A stretch of DNA of 64,000 bases from Lachnospiraceae bacterium (GCA_016291405.1 JAEEXG010000008.1:1-64000); one strand, 5' to 3'. Counted from the first letter of the stretch, positions 21,479 to 32,037 are shown. The notes: generated by a model not told the origin, from the sequence alone. Translations and numbers: made by a program.

Positions 21479-21536
21479 TTTAGAATGCATTGATTGTGCG
21501 GTAAGACCGTAAGAGCACGCACGAAAGGAATTTAAA

Positions 21537-22019
21537 ATGGCAAAGTACAGAAAGTTAAGCAGAACATCTGCACAGAGAAAGGCTTTATTAAGAGGCCAGG
21601 TAACATCATTAATTGCTAACGGCAAGATCGTTACAACAGAAGCTAAGGCTAAAGAAGTTTCTAAGATCGCTGAAGGACTTATTGCATTAGCAGTTAAGGA
21701 AAAAGACAATTTTGAAACAGTTAAAGTAACAGCTAAGGTTGCCAAGAAAGATAAAGATGGCAAGCGCGTTAAAGAAGTAGTAGACGGAAAGAAAGTTACT
21801 GTGTACGAATCAGTTGAGAAGGAAATCAAGAAAGATAAGCCTTCAAGACTTCACGCACGTCGTCAGATGCTTAAGGTTCTCTACACAGACGAAACCAACA
21901 AGCTCTTCGATGAAATCGCTCCCAAGTATGTAAATCGTAACGGTGGTTACACAAGAATCGTTAAGATTGGTCAGCGTAAGGGTGATGCTGCAATGGAAGT
22001 ACTTCTTGAGTTAGTTTAA
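21537..22019 (+). CDS. rplQ: 50S ribosomal protein L17 with internal Lys-rich insertion
   Basis: [26 protein letters not shown]. Confidence 0.96.
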   Translation: MAKYRKLSRTSAQRKALLRGQVTSLIANGKIVTTEAKAKEVSKIAEGLIALAVKEKDNFETVKVTAKVAKKDKDGKRVKEVVDGKKVTVYESVEKEIKKDKPSRLHARRQMLKVLYTDETNKLFDEIAPKYVNRNGGYTRIVKIGQRKGDAAMEVLLELV

Positions 22020-22027
22020 TTCAAAGA

Positions 22028-22061
22028 TAAAAGAGAGTATCGAAAGATACTCTCTTTTTTG
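22028..22061 (+). terminator. Terminator after rplQ
   Basis: AAAAGAGAGTATCGAAAGATACTCTCTTTTTT. Confidence 0.85.
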
Positions 22062-22077
22062 TTATTCGTTTATTTAA

Positions 22078-22278
22078 TTATTTTCCGTTCTTTGCGGCAT
22101 ACTCGGCTAAGGTTTCATTGCCACCCATCACTCTTGCAATTATGGCGCATATGATAATGATGAGAATAATCTTAGCTAGGGGTATGATTATATTTTTTTC
22201 ATATGGTGCAAGTTTTTCACGTATTATTTTGTATTTATCTTTAAAGAAAGATCCTATTCTCTCCAATAAGCTTTTCAT
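22078..22278 (-). CDS. Small single-TM hypothetical protein
   Basis: 66 aa, MKSLLERIGSFFKDKYKIIREKLAPYEKNIIIPLAKIILIIIICAIIARVMGG; weak RBS aagga on minus strand. Confidence 0.5.
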   Translation of the reverse strand: MKSLLERIGSFFKDKYKIIREKLAPYEKNIIIPLAKIILIIIICAIIARVMGGNETLAEYAAKNGK

Positions 22279-22367
22279 ATGCCCAGTTCCTTGTATTTTC
22301 TTTGTAATTTAAGTATAATCAATTAGATTGTAATATTCTAGTTTATTCTTTGATAAAGGTAATTAAA

Positions 22368-23219
22368 GTGGAAATTGTAAAAGCAGATCATCTTTCATTT
22401 GATTATATAAGACGAGACGAAGAAGGCAACGTTGAAGGCATCACGACAGCAGTCAACAATGTTTCTTTCACCGTTAAAAAAGGAGAGTTTGTGGCAATCC
22501 TTGGTCATAACGGCTCCGGTAAATCCACTCTTGCCAAGCACTTAAACGCAACTTTGTACCCCACAGAGGGTGCGGTTTATGTGGAAGGCAAGGATACTAA
22601 CGATGAAAAGAACCTTTGGGATATACGTGAGACAGTTGGAATGGTGTTTCAAAATCCCGACAACCAGATAATCGGTCAGATTGTTGAAGAAGACGTTGGG
22701 TTCGGACCTGAAAACTTAGGCGTTCCCACTAAGGAAATCTGGGAAAGAGTTGAAGAATCCTTAAAGGCAGTGGGAATGTATGAGTATAGAACCAAATCTC
22801 CCAATAGATTATCAGGCGGACAAAAGCAGAGAGTGTCAATTGCAGGCGTGCTTGCAATGCATCCTTCTTGCATAGTGTTTGATGAACCAACGGCCATGCT
22901 TGACCCCATAGGACGTAAAGAAGTTATAAGAGCCGCAAGAGCTTTAAATGATGTTGAAAAAATCACGGTAATTTTGATTACTCACTACATGGATGAAATT
23001 GTTCATGCAGATAAAGTAATTGTAATGGATAAAGGTTCAATCGCAATGGCGGGAACTCCACGTGAAATCTTTTCGCAGATTGATAAGCTTAAAGAACTTA
23101 GGCTTGATGTGCCGCAGGTAACAATGTGTGCGCACTTACTTAAAGAAAAGGGATTAAATATTCCCGGAACAATACTTACAAATGATGAGCTAATAGAGGC
23201 TTTAAAGAAATGTCGATAA
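22368..23219 (+). CDS. ecfA1: ECF transporter ATPase A1
   Basis: Walker [22 protein letters not shown] 22368 or TTG 22350 start. Confidence 0.93.
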   Translation: MEIVKADHLSFDYIRRDEEGNVEGITTAVNNVSFTVKKGEFVAILGHNGSGKSTLAKHLNATLYPTEGAVYVEGKDTNDEKNLWDIRETVGMVFQNPDNQIIGQIVEEDVGFGPENLGVPTKEIWERVEESLKAVGMYEYRTKSPNRLSGGQKQRVSIAGVLAMHPSCIVFDEPTAMLDPIGRKEVIRAARALNDVEKITVILITHYMDEIVHADKVIVMDKGSIAMAGTPREIFSQIDKLKELRLDVPQVTMCAHLLKEKGLNIPGTILTNDELIEALKKCR

Positions 23220-24049
23220 TTGTAAATCATGTTACGTATCGTTATAATGCAGGAACCGCAATGGAAAATACCGCACTTAACGATGTAAATATTAAAATAA
23301 ATGATTCTGAATTCATAGGTCTTATCGGGCATACGGGCTCGGGTAAGTCGACCTTGGTGCAACATTTAAACGGGCTTATAAAGCCTACGGAAGGCGGCAT
23401 CTATGTTGACGGAGCAGATATATGGGACGAAGGATATGATTTAAAGAAACTTCGCGGAGAAGTGGGACTTGTATTTCAATATCCCGAGCATCAGCTTTTT
23501 GAAACAGATGTGTTTACGGATGTTTGCTTTGGACCAAAGAACTTAGGCCTTTCTGAAAAAGAGATTCAGTTAAGAGCCTATGAAGCATTAAAAATGGTTG
23601 GAATTGAAGATGATTATTTCTACCAGTCACCCTTTGATTTATCCGGTGGCCAAAAGCGAAGAGTGGCCATTGCGGGAGTGCTTGCCATGAAGCCTAAAGT
23701 GCTTGTGCTTGACGAACCTACGGCAGGTCTTGATCCTAAGGGCAGAGATGAGCTTTTGGATAAGCTTTCTTCCATTAGAAAAGAAACCGGATGCACAATA
23801 GTGCTTGTGTCTCACAGCATGGAAGATGTTGCAAACTATGCTGACAGAATTGTCGTTATGGATAAGGGAACCGTGGTCTACGACGATACGCCGAGGAATG
23901 TCTTTAAGCATTACAAAGAGCTAAAAGAAATGGGGCTTGGCGTTCCGCAGATAACAGAAACCATGTATGCGTTAAAAGAAGCAGGTTTCAACGTTTCAAC
24001 AGATATAATTACTATAGAAGAAGCAGTTAAGGAAATACTTGGATGTTAA
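23210..24049 (+). CDS. ecfA2: ECF transporter ATPase A2
   Basis: [32 protein letters not shown]. Confidence 0.94.
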   Translation: MSIIVNHVTYRYNAGTAMENTALNDVNIKINDSEFIGLIGHTGSGKSTLVQHLNGLIKPTEGGIYVDGADIWDEGYDLKKLRGEVGLVFQYPEHQLFETDVFTDVCFGPKNLGLSEKEIQLRAYEALKMVGIEDDYFYQSPFDLSGGQKRRVAIAGVLAMKPKVLVLDEPTAGLDPKGRDELLDKLSSIRKETGCTIVLVSHSMEDVANYADRIVVMDKGTVVYDDTPRNVFKHYKELKEMGLGVPQITETMYALKEAGFNVSTDIITIEEAVKEILGC

Positions 24050-24843
24050 AAGATATAACACTGGGTCAGTACTACCCGCAGGAATCGGTAATACACAGGC
24101 TTGACCCAAGAGTGAAATTGTTTGGAACCTTTCTTTTCATCATTTCACTTTTTATAAATGACAATTTCATAGGATATATTGCATCGGTGTTGTTTTTGAC
24201 AACGGTGATAATCCTTTCAAAGGTACCTTTTTCTTTTATGGTACGAGGCATGAAGGCAATTGTGCTTTTGCTTCTTTTCTCGGTTGTTTTAAATCTTTTT
24301 ATGACCGAAGGTGAGGTACTGGTTTCTTTTTGGAAACTAACCATCACAAAAGAAGGGCTCTATACCGCTATATTTATGGCGCTTAGGCTTTCTTTCCTAA
24401 TTATTGGTTCGAGCATTATGACTCTTACCACAACGCCCAATCACTTAACCGACGGCCTTGAAAAGAGCCTTGGATTTTTGAAAGTGATAAGAGTGCCGGT
24501 TCATGAAATATCAATGATGATGTCCATTGCCTTAAGGTTTATCCCGATTTTGATGGAAGAAACCGACAAGATCATGAGAGCGCAGATGGCAAGAGGCGCC
24601 GATTTTGAGAGTAAGAATTTAATTAAAAGAATAAAGAGTTTGATTCCGTTACTGGTACCGCTTTTTGTTTCAGCCTTCAGACGTGCAAACGATCTTGCAA
24701 TGGCAATGGAGGCAAGATGCTATAAAGGCGGAGAGGGAAGAACCAAGATGAAGCCCTTAAAGTACCAAGGAATAGACAGAGTATCGTATTTGATCATTTT
24801 GCTTTATTTTGCAAGTATAATTGCAATCAGGGTAATCGTATGA
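24043..24843 (+). CDS. ecfT: ECF transporter transmembrane protein EcfT
   Basis: HRLDPRVKLFGTFLFI, ARGAD motif, synteny. Confidence 0.94.
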   Translation: MLKDITLGQYYPQESVIHRLDPRVKLFGTFLFIISLFINDNFIGYIASVLFLTTVIILSKVPFSFMVRGMKAIVLLLLFSVVLNLFMTEGEVLVSFWKLTITKEGLYTAIFMALRLSFLIIGSSIMTLTTTPNHLTDGLEKSLGFLKVIRVPVHEISMMMSIALRFIPILMEETDKIMRAQMARGADFESKNLIKRIKSLIPLLVPLFVSAFRRANDLAMAMEARCYKGGEGRTKMKPLKYQGIDRVSYLIILLYFASIIAIRVIV

Positions 24844-25598
24844 GAAGAGTGCTTTTGTGCGTAGCATACGACGGGACGGCATACGCCGGATGGCAGGTTC
24901 AAAAGAATGCAGTGACCGTTGAAGGTGAACTTAATAAAGCTCTTTCAGATTTGTGCAAAGAAACCGTTGAGGTTATCGGAGCAAGCAGAACGGATGCCGG
25001 GGTTCACAGTTTATCAAGCATGTGCGTGTTTGATACAAATATGAGAATGCCTGCCGAAAAGTTTTCTTTTGCCTTAAATACTAAGCTTCCCGATGATATC
25101 AGGGTGGTGTGGTCTAAAGAAGTGAATGAAAACTTTCATCCAAGACACTGCTTAACAGAGAAAACTTACGAATACCATATATACAATGCGGATTTTATGC
25201 CGCCCACAAAGAGGCTTTATGCATATCAAGAAAGGCGTGAGCTTAACATTGAAGCTATGAAAGAAGCTTCGAAATATCTGGTGGGAGAGCATGATTTTAA
25301 AAGTTTTTGCAGCGCCGAATCAACTGCGGAAACAACAGTAAGAACAATAACAGACATTGATGTCTTTAAAGATGGCGAAGAAGTAGTCATTTCGGTCTCG
25401 GGAAACGGATTTTTATACAATCAGGTAAGAATCATAGCAGGCACCCTTATGTGGGTGGGCTTAGGCGTTAGAAAACCTGAAGACGTAAAAGATATGTTAG
25501 AAGCCCTCGACAGAAGTGCAAGCGGACCTACCGCACCGGCCCACGGACTCCTTTTAAAAAGCTTTAAATTTTTGGAAGAAGAGGGCTTGAAACCTTGA
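24840..25598 (+). CDS. truA: tRNA pseudouridine synthase A
   Basis: YDGTAYAGWQVQ, GASRTDAGVHS. Confidence 0.96.
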   Translation: MRRVLLCVAYDGTAYAGWQVQKNAVTVEGELNKALSDLCKETVEVIGASRTDAGVHSLSSMCVFDTNMRMPAEKFSFALNTKLPDDIRVVWSKEVNENFHPRHCLTEKTYEYHIYNADFMPPTKRLYAYQERRELNIEAMKEASKYLVGEHDFKSFCSAESTAETTVRTITDIDVFKDGEEVVISVSGNGFLYNQVRIIAGTLMWVGLGVRKPEDVKDMLEALDRSASGPTAPAHGLLLKSFKFLEEEGLKP

Positions 25599-25606
25599 AA
25601 ATGTGC

Positions 25607-25635
25607 TTGACAGAGCCACTTTCTTTGGTTATACT
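25607..25635 (+). promoter_or_regulatory. Promoter of rplM-rpsI (TTGACA-N17-TATACT)
   Basis: TTGACA 25607-25612, 17-nt spacer, TATACT 25630-25635. Confidence 0.75.
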
Positions 25636-25641
25636 GTCTTA

Positions 25642-25725
25642 GTGTGCGAATGCGTTTAGTGTGCCTTACCACTGCCCCGGAAAGGCATATGAACATAAAT
25701 TCACGATAGTACTTGATTTTTTATG
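25642..25725 (+). ncRNA. Ribosomal protein L13 leader candidate
   Basis: Leader between a strong promoter and rplM: GTGTGCGAATGCGTTTAGTGTGCCTTACCACTGCCCCGGAAAGGCATAT. Confidence 0.5.
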
Positions 25726-25736
25726 GAGGAAACACA

Positions 25737-26165
25737 ATGAAAACATTTATGGCAAATCCTGCTACCATCGAAAGAAAATGGTATGTAGTTGACGCTACAG
25801 ATAAGACTCTTGGACGTTTAGCTTCTGAAATTGCTAAGGTTTTAAGAGGTAAGAACAAAGCAATTTTCACTCCTCATGTTGATACAGGTGATTATGTAAT
25901 CGTTGTAAACGCTGAGAAGATTTCTGTTACAGGTAAGAAGATGGAAGAAAAGACATACTTCCGTCACTCTGATTATGTAGGCGGTGTACGCACAATGCCT
26001 TTGTCAGAAAAGCTTGCTACAAAGCCTGAAGAAGTTATCGAAATCGCTGTAAAGGGCATGCTTCCCAAGGGACCTCTTGGACGTAAGATGGCCAAGAAGC
26101 TTTTTGTATACGCAGGACCTGATCACAAGCATGAAGCTCAGAAACCTGAAGTATTGACATTCTAA
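25737..26165 (+). CDS. rplM: 50S ribosomal protein L13
   Basis: [30 protein letters not shown]; start after ggagg. Confidence 0.97.
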   Translation: MKTFMANPATIERKWYVVDATDKTLGRLASEIAKVLRGKNKAIFTPHVDTGDYVIVVNAEKISVTGKKMEEKTYFRHSDYVGGVRTMPLSEKLATKPEEVIEIAVKGMLPKGPLGRKMAKKLFVYAGPDHKHEAQKPEVLTF

Positions 26166-26190
26166 GAGGAACTGAAAGGAGATTACCAAA

Positions 26191-26598
26191 ATGGCTAAGA
26201 AAGCAGCTAAAGCAGCTAAGTTTTACGGAACAGGTAGAAGAAAATCTTCCGTAGCTAGAGTATATTTAGTACCCGGTAAGGGAACTATCACAATTAACAA
26301 GAGAGACATTGATGAATACTTTGGTCTCGAAACATTGAAAGTTATCGTTCGTCAGCCCCTCGCAGCAACAGAAACTGCTGACAAGTACGATGTTATCGTA
26401 ACTGTTAAGGGTGGCGGATTTACAGGCCAGGCAGGTGCTGTTCGTCACGGTATCGCTCGTGCATTACTTACAGTTGATGCAGACTTCAGACCTGTATTAA
26501 AGAAGGCAGGATACCTTACAAGAGATCCTCGTATGAAGGAAAGAAAGAAGTACGGCTTAAAGAAAGCTCGTCGTGCTCCCCAATTTTCAAAACGTTAA
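26191..26598 (+). CDS. rpsI: 30S ribosomal protein S9
   Basis: [26 protein letters not shown]-terminus. Confidence 0.98.
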   Translation: MAKKAAKAAKFYGTGRRKSSVARVYLVPGKGTITINKRDIDEYFGLETLKVIVRQPLAATETADKYDVIVTVKGGGFTGQAGAVRHGIARALLTVDADFRPVLKKAGYLTRDPRMKERKKYGLKKARRAPQFSKR

Positions 26599-26611
26599 TA
26601 AGAACCAAAAC

Positions 26612-26646
26612 AATAGCCTCCACGTATGTGGGGGCTATTTTTGTGT
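26612..26646 (+). terminator. Terminator after rpsI
   Basis: AATAGCCTCCACGTATGTGGGGGCTATTTTTGTG. Confidence 0.85.
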
Positions 26647-26811
26647 TCTTATACGTTTTGAGAACTGGGGGCACCCAAGAGTATGCCGGAGGCATGCTCG
26701 AGCCGCAACATACTGTTCTAAATTGGGATAGAAATTGATATAATTGTTAAAAATGATAGTTTATGCTTTTGAATCTTATTTTCTACGATAATAGGAATTT
26801 GAGGAGTTCAA

Positions 26812-27351
26812 ATGAAGAAAATTTTAGTCATGGACGAGAAAAATTATTCACTTGAAATGGATGAAATCATCCGTGAGGCGGTTAGAGCCGTTATTTTTTT
26901 AAAAGGTAAACTGCTGATGATAGAGAATGATTTTGGAGAGACAAAACTCCCTGGAGGGGGTATCGAAAAAGGGGAAAATGAGTATCAGGCTTTGATGAGA
27001 GAGGTAAAAGAGGAAACCGGATATGATGTAATCTATGAGTCAATCAGGCCCTTTGGAGAAATAGAGGAAAAACGTTTATCTACGCATGAGCCAAAGATAT
27101 GGCATCAGATCAGCAGGTTATATTTCTGCGATGTAAAACCTACTAAGGGCCTATGCAATTATACGGAAAACGAAAAACAGTACGGATTTCATCAGGTAAC
27201 CTATTCATTGGATGAAGCTATTTCTAAGAATGAAAAGATGTTGGGAAAAGAAGGAAGACAAGCATGGAATGAGAGAGAGTATAGAACGTTATTACTGATA
27301 CGTGACGCTGTGAAAGACAATCTTATGTCCAAGCCGGATAAAACTATTTAA
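26812..27351 (+). CDS. NUDIX hydrolase
   Basis: GGGIEKGENEYQALMREVKEETGY Nudix box. Confidence 0.9.
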   Translation: MKKILVMDEKNYSLEMDEIIREAVRAVIFLKGKLLMIENDFGETKLPGGGIEKGENEYQALMREVKEETGYDVIYESIRPFGEIEEKRLSTHEPKIWHQISRLYFCDVKPTKGLCNYTENEKQYGFHQVTYSLDEAISKNEKMLGKEGRQAWNEREYRTLLLIRDAVKDNLMSKPDKTI

Positions 27352-27369
27352 TGTGTGAAGGAATTTAGA

Positions 27370-27717
27370 ATGGAGAATCATATTATGAACTTGACTCCTT
27401 CCCCGCTACGAATGATTAGGGAGGGAAAAAAGACAATAGAACTTCGTTTATATGATGAGAAGCGGAAAGCAATATCAGTGGGTGATACAATAACTTTTTT
27501 GAACACAGAAGATGTGACAGATACTCTGACGGTAATAGTAAAAGAACTGTACATTTTTGATTCATTTGAGGATTTGTATCAGAATCTACCGTTGCTTGAA
27601 TGTGGTTATACGGACGAAGATATAGCAACTGCATCACCGACAGATATGGAAGAGTATTATTCAAAGGAAAAGCAGGCTCAATACGGTGTTGTGGGGATAA
27701 AGATTGCTTTGTTTTAG
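27370..27717 (+). CDS. ASCH-domain protein
   Basis: IREGKKTIELRLYDEKRKAISVGDTITF...CGYTDEDIATASPTDMEEYYSKEKQAQYGVVGI; start uncertain (27355 alternative). Confidence 0.8.
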   Translation: MENHIMNLTPSPLRMIREGKKTIELRLYDEKRKAISVGDTITFLNTEDVTDTLTVIVKELYIFDSFEDLYQNLPLLECGYTDEDIATASPTDMEEYYSKEKQAQYGVVGIKIALF

Positions 27718-27811
27718 ATTTAAAGCAATGGAATAGACGTGATTTATTATTTCTGCTATCATTTTGAGTAAGCTAGTATTTGACAGAAGCGCTTAATCGG
27801 AGGGTTGCAAA

Positions 27812-28837
27812 ATGAAGGTGTTGTTTATAGGTGGTACCGGCACTATAAGCGCCGGAATAGTAAGAAAACTTGTGAATGACGGGAAATGGGAAGTCTGGCT
27901 TTTAAATCGCGGAAACAGAAAAAACGTGATTCCTAAAGGCGTTCATACCATTACTGCGGATATTAACGATGAAAAGAAAGTGCTTGAAGCAATTAAAGAT
28001 ATGCATTTTGATGTGGTGGGCGAGTTTGTGGGCTTTACTCCGGATCAGGTGGAGAGAGACTATAGATTGTTTAAAGGCCGCACTAATCAATATATTTATA
28101 TAAGCTCTGCATCCGCATATCATAAACCTGCGGCAGACTACAGAATCACAGAGGGAACCACCCTTGCAAACCCTTACTGGGAGTACTCAAGAAACAAAAT
28201 CGCTTGCGAAGAGTTTCTAATGAAAAAATACAGAGAAGAAGGCTTTCCTGTAACAATTGTGCGCCCGAGCCATACCTATGATGAAAGAAACATCCCTATA
28301 GGTGTTCACGGAAATAACGGTTCATGGCAGGTTATTAAGCGAATGATGGAAAATAAGCCTGTAATTATACAAGGCGACGGCACATCTTTGTGGGCCCTTA
28401 CTTTTAACGATGATTTTGCAATAGGATACACTGCCCTTATGGGAAATCCCCATGCAATAGGTGAGGCCTTCCAGATTACGGGAGACGAGATTTTAAGCTG
28501 GAATCAGATATATAAAACGATTGCCGATGCTCTTGGCGTTACTTTGAAGCCTTATTATGTTTCATCACGGTTTCTTTCCGATGTGGGTAAAAAGAATGGA
28601 TACGACTTTGAAGGAAGCTTGATTGGCGATAAGGCCGTATCAGTAGTGCTTGACAATGCAAAATTAAAGAGATATGCGCCTGATATGACAACGCATATTC
28701 CTTTTTCGGAAGGCGTAAGAATTGCTCTAAAATACATCTTAGAGCACCCGGAAGAATGCCAAAAGCCGGACCCTGAGTTTGACAAATTTTGCGATGACGT
28801 GATAGATGCGTTGGAAGAAGCAAAGAAGAAGTTTTAA
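27812..28837 (+). CDS. NAD-dependent epimerase/dehydratase (extended SDR)
   Basis: FIGGTGTISAGIVRKL; IYISSASAY. Confidence 0.88.
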   Translation: MKVLFIGGTGTISAGIVRKLVNDGKWEVWLLNRGNRKNVIPKGVHTITADINDEKKVLEAIKDMHFDVVGEFVGFTPDQVERDYRLFKGRTNQYIYISSASAYHKPAADYRITEGTTLANPYWEYSRNKIACEEFLMKKYREEGFPVTIVRPSHTYDERNIPIGVHGNNGSWQVIKRMMENKPVIIQGDGTSLWALTFNDDFAIGYTALMGNPHAIGEAFQITGDEILSWNQIYKTIADALGVTLKPYYVSSRFLSDVGKKNGYDFEGSLIGDKAVSVVLDNAKLKRYAPDMTTHIPFSEGVRIALKYILEHPEECQKPDPEFDKFCDDVIDALEEAKKKF

Positions 28838-28853
28838 ATAAGGAGGATAGAAA

Positions 28854-29018
28854 ATGGAAAAACAGATTATTACAATAAAAATTGTCACTGAAGGCGAAAA
28901 ATGCGTGATGCAGGATAAAGAGATTGTCGATTGGTATAAGGAGCACGTAGAGGCTATGTTTAACCCCATATACGGTACTCCAAAGATTGACGTTAAGCTT
29001 GAAAGAATAGAAGAATAG
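28854..29018 (+). CDS. 54-aa hypothetical protein
   Basis: MEKQIITIKIVTEGEKCVMQDKEIVDWYKEHVEAMFNPIYGTPKIDVKLERIEE with aaggagg RBS; not in ORF track. Confidence 0.65.
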   Translation: MEKQIITIKIVTEGEKCVMQDKEIVDWYKEHVEAMFNPIYGTPKIDVKLERIEE

Positions 29019-29049
29019 AAAGAAATCGGTACATACGGAGGGTAATTAG

Positions 29050-30594
29050 TTGGAGCATTTTGTTGATGAAAAGACCGTCATGCAGTTCTATCTTGAATGC
29101 ATGGAAAGAGACGAAATTCTTTTTTTGAATGGAAAAGACGATCTAAAGAAAGATATTAAAAAATCCTTGGAAGAGCTCATTCAAGAATCCAAGATGAACA
29201 ATAAGATTCAGATTGCGGTTGTGCTTTGGAAGAAACTTTTTGAAGGGGCGATGAGCTATCTTTCGCCAAATAAAAAAGGATACGATAAGATATTTAAGTA
29301 TTTTGATTCTTATGTTGAGTTTGAAGAGCTTATTTTCGCTTCGGATTCTTTTTACAGAGACCACACTCTTCACTGCCTGTGGGTATATTTTTTAGGAGAG
29401 TATCTTTACAGAAAGCCTGAGTTTTCTGAGCTTTACAGATTGGATAGAGAGACTAAAGAGTCTTATAAGGTGATTGAAAATCTTTCAGAAAACTTGCATT
29501 TGGTTGAAGGTAACGATGCGAATGTATTAAAAAGAGTTTTAAAGCTTGTTGATGAATCAAAAGACTTACAGGACTCACAAAGGTGTATTGCGGCACTTAC
29601 CCACGATCTTGGATATCCCCTTAAAAAGATTGAAAAGATCAATAAAGCAATGAACAAGGTGCTTCCCTACTTTGCAATCAACAATTTTGAAAACTTTAGC
29701 TTTGAATATGAAAACATTCAGCAGGAATTTGTGAATCAGTTTATTGACTTTATTTCAAGACAGTCTGAAGTGAATGTAACTCAAAAGGATGATTTGTCCA
29801 AAGAAGCTCTTTCTGCTTTAATGAAGGGTTTTAGCAATCAAAATTACCATGGAAGCGAACTAAACGTTTTAATGGGAAGCTTAGAGGCGCTTCCTGAAAA
29901 AGAAAAAGAACTTTTAAAGGGCAGTTTTAAAGTAGAGGCTTTATTCCATGCGCCTTTTAGTCAGAAGGTTTCTTATTACAATGATTTTGAGGCTTACCAG
30001 CACGGAATTATGAGCGCTTTCTTGCTTATGAAGAATTTGCAGGCCTTTCAGGATATCGACTATAACAGGCCCGATTGGCTGATTCCCATGCCAAATGCAA
30101 GAATCCTCACGCTTCATGATATTTTGGCATCGATTTCCAATCACACAAGCGATAGCTATCAGATTGAGCATATAGATGAAAACTCATTCTTAACATTTGT
30201 GGATGAACTTGAAGAGTTTTCAAGAATTTCAAGAGCAAGCCAGAACAGAGAATACGTTGAAGAATTCTGTGACACCGCTCTTTACATGGAAGATGGTTGG
30301 CTTAACATTGTGTTTGAATTTAACAACACTAACCTTGATAACTTAGATCCGGAGATTTCATTTAAGGGAAGATGTAAGAGATTCTTATCCCTTTTTGATA
30401 TCGCCAACCTGGATGAATACTTAAAGATAAGGGTAACAATCTTAGGAAAGCTTCCTACAGACAATAACGAGTATGTTCTTGAAATTGCTAAGCACCACGC
30501 GGACATAAGGATTAACGGAGAATCAAAGGATATCCCCAAGTACTTAAAGTCCACTCAGTTTTTAACTAAAGAAGAATATGCGCGTAACGCATAG
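29050..30594 (+). CDS. Large HD-superfamily-like hypothetical protein
   Basis: 514 aa; FYRDHTLHCLWVYFLGEYL and AALTHDLGYPLKK motifs. Confidence 0.6.
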   Translation: MEHFVDEKTVMQFYLECMERDEILFLNGKDDLKKDIKKSLEELIQESKMNNKIQIAVVLWKKLFEGAMSYLSPNKKGYDKIFKYFDSYVEFEELIFASDSFYRDHTLHCLWVYFLGEYLYRKPEFSELYRLDRETKESYKVIENLSENLHLVEGNDANVLKRVLKLVDESKDLQDSQRCIAALTHDLGYPLKKIEKINKAMNKVLPYFAINNFENFSFEYENIQQEFVNQFIDFISRQSEVNVTQKDDLSKEALSALMKGFSNQNYHGSELNVLMGSLEALPEKEKELLKGSFKVEALFHAPFSQKVSYYNDFEAYQHGIMSAFLLMKNLQAFQDIDYNRPDWLIPMPNARILTLHDILASISNHTSDSYQIEHIDENSFLTFVDELEEFSRISRASQNREYVEEFCDTALYMEDGWLNIVFEFNNTNLDNLDPEISFKGRCKRFLSLFDIANLDEYLKIRVTILGKLPTDNNEYVLEIAKHHADIRINGESKDIPKYLKSTQFLTKEEYARNA

Positions 30595-30617
30595 GATTAG
30601 CAGTAAGAAAGGCTCCA

Positions 30618-30648
30618 TGGCTGTGGGGCCTTTTTATAAACTATAGAC
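30618..30648 (+). terminator. Intrinsic terminator
   Basis: GGCTCCATGGCTGTGGGGCCTTTTT. Confidence 0.7.
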
Positions 30649-30742
30649 AAGGTTGTCTAATGCAAAAAAACGGCAATTCCCGCTTTGTGTCGTGTTATTT
30701 TTGCAAAGAAATTATTATTCTGCAAGGGAAAGGAGGAATCCC

Positions 30743-31942
30743 ATGGATCAAAAGAAGATAGGTTTATTTTTGAAGGAACTAAGAAAGCAAAAAGGGATTA
30801 CCCAGGAAGAACTTGCTGAGCATTTTAATGTTTCTTCAAGAAGTATTTCTCGTTGGGAGACCGGAAGCAATATGCCGGATATTTCTCTCCTTACCGGCAT
30901 TGCTGATTTTTATGATGTGGATGTGAGAGAAATCATTGAAGGAGGAACAAAAAGCGGGATGAATGAAGAAATAAAAGAAGTTGCCGATAAAATGGCAGCT
31001 TATGCGGGGGCTGAAAAAGGAAGCCTCTTTAAGTGGGTAAGAATAATAAGTTTAGCAGGAACAGTTCTGCTAACCATAGCGATAGTGTTACAATGCGTAA
31101 ACTATGAACCAAACATTGTAAGGGCAGGAGGAATCGCCCTATCCTTTTTAGGTCTTATAGCACTAGCCGTAACCACACTTTATGCAAACGGAATACTGGC
31201 AAAGCTTGCAAAAAAGAAAGCATTTAAAATAATAGTGCAGATTGTGGTAGCTTCACTTATTGTGATAAGTCTAAAGTTTATAATCGTTGCATTGGCTGTT
31301 ATCGGCCTTGGAACTTTGGAAGAAAAGCAGCCCTATGATAAGAAGACAGGAATAGAAAGCTATGACAAGGTAAGCATAATTAAGGAATATGGCTCTGATT
31401 TAGACAGCGGACTGTTTCTTTTCCCGGATGATACAAAAAATGCCATAAAGGTGGATTTTGAGTCAGCGTTGAAAACCGGATTATTTGACACTGAAGGAAG
31501 CATTTTTCTTTCCGCAGATTATACGGATGAGGATTATAACAAAGAAAGAAACCGCCTCTCTCAAGTGACATGCACGGTTTATAAAACAAATTACGAGGAT
31601 AGTGACTACCATGTCGGAAAAGTAGAATATGACACAGACTCTTATAACTATCCTGCATACGTTGCTTGTGACGGATATGACAATGTTTATGAGTATGCGC
31701 TTTTGGATGAAGAAAACAATCGAATCGTGTATGTGCTTTTATCAAATCCTTTCATTACAGAGAGTGCGGAAATGGCAGTGGATACGGATTATTTAAAGAA
31801 AGACATAAAAGCCTATGACTTAAGCGGCGACAACGACGTTCTTGATAATTTCACCATCTATAGTTACAGCTTTTCAAAGGGCATTTGGAGCGAGTATTCA
31901 CTTGAAGATGAAGGAAGAACGCCTAAGGGAAATTTAAAATAA
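30743..31942 (+). CDS. XRE-family HTH regulator with C-terminal membrane region
   Basis: IGLFLKELRKQKGITQEELAEHFNVSSRSISRWETGSNMPD then TM helices; ATG 30743 after aaggagga. Confidence 0.85.
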   Translation: MDQKKIGLFLKELRKQKGITQEELAEHFNVSSRSISRWETGSNMPDISLLTGIADFYDVDVREIIEGGTKSGMNEEIKEVADKMAAYAGAEKGSLFKWVRIISLAGTVLLTIAIVLQCVNYEPNIVRAGGIALSFLGLIALAVTTLYANGILAKLAKKKAFKIIVQIVVASLIVISLKFIIVALAVIGLGTLEEKQPYDKKTGIESYDKVSIIKEYGSDLDSGLFLFPDDTKNAIKVDFESALKTGLFDTEGSIFLSADYTDEDYNKERNRLSQVTCTVYKTNYEDSDYHVGKVEYDTDSYNYPAYVACDGYDNVYEYALLDEENNRIVYVLLSNPFITESAEMAVDTDYLKKDIKAYDLSGDNDVLDNFTIYSYSFSKGIWSEYSLEDEGRTPKGNLK

Positions 31943-32037
31943 AGATAGCTTAGAACCTCTGCGAGAGCGGAGGTTTTTTGCTTCATCTCCTTAATAAGAG
32001 TATAATTAAGGCAGAAAAATAAAGAGAAGGTGGATTT

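Noticed and set aside
22368-24843. ECF transporter module as an incomplete transporter lacking an S component
   Set aside because: Group II ECF modules normally have unlinked S components; this ecfA1A2T-truA order is standard.
850-26448. Many antisense and out-of-frame ORFs (60-145 aa) inside ribosomal genes
   Set aside because: They overlap well-supported CDS, lack RBS or recognisable domains, and arise from strong codon bias of highly expressed genes.
26679-26699. GAGTATGCCggaGGCATGCTC hairpin after rpsI
   Set aside because: Clear dyad but no T-tract, no gene context and no second copy noticed in the window; cannot assign a role.
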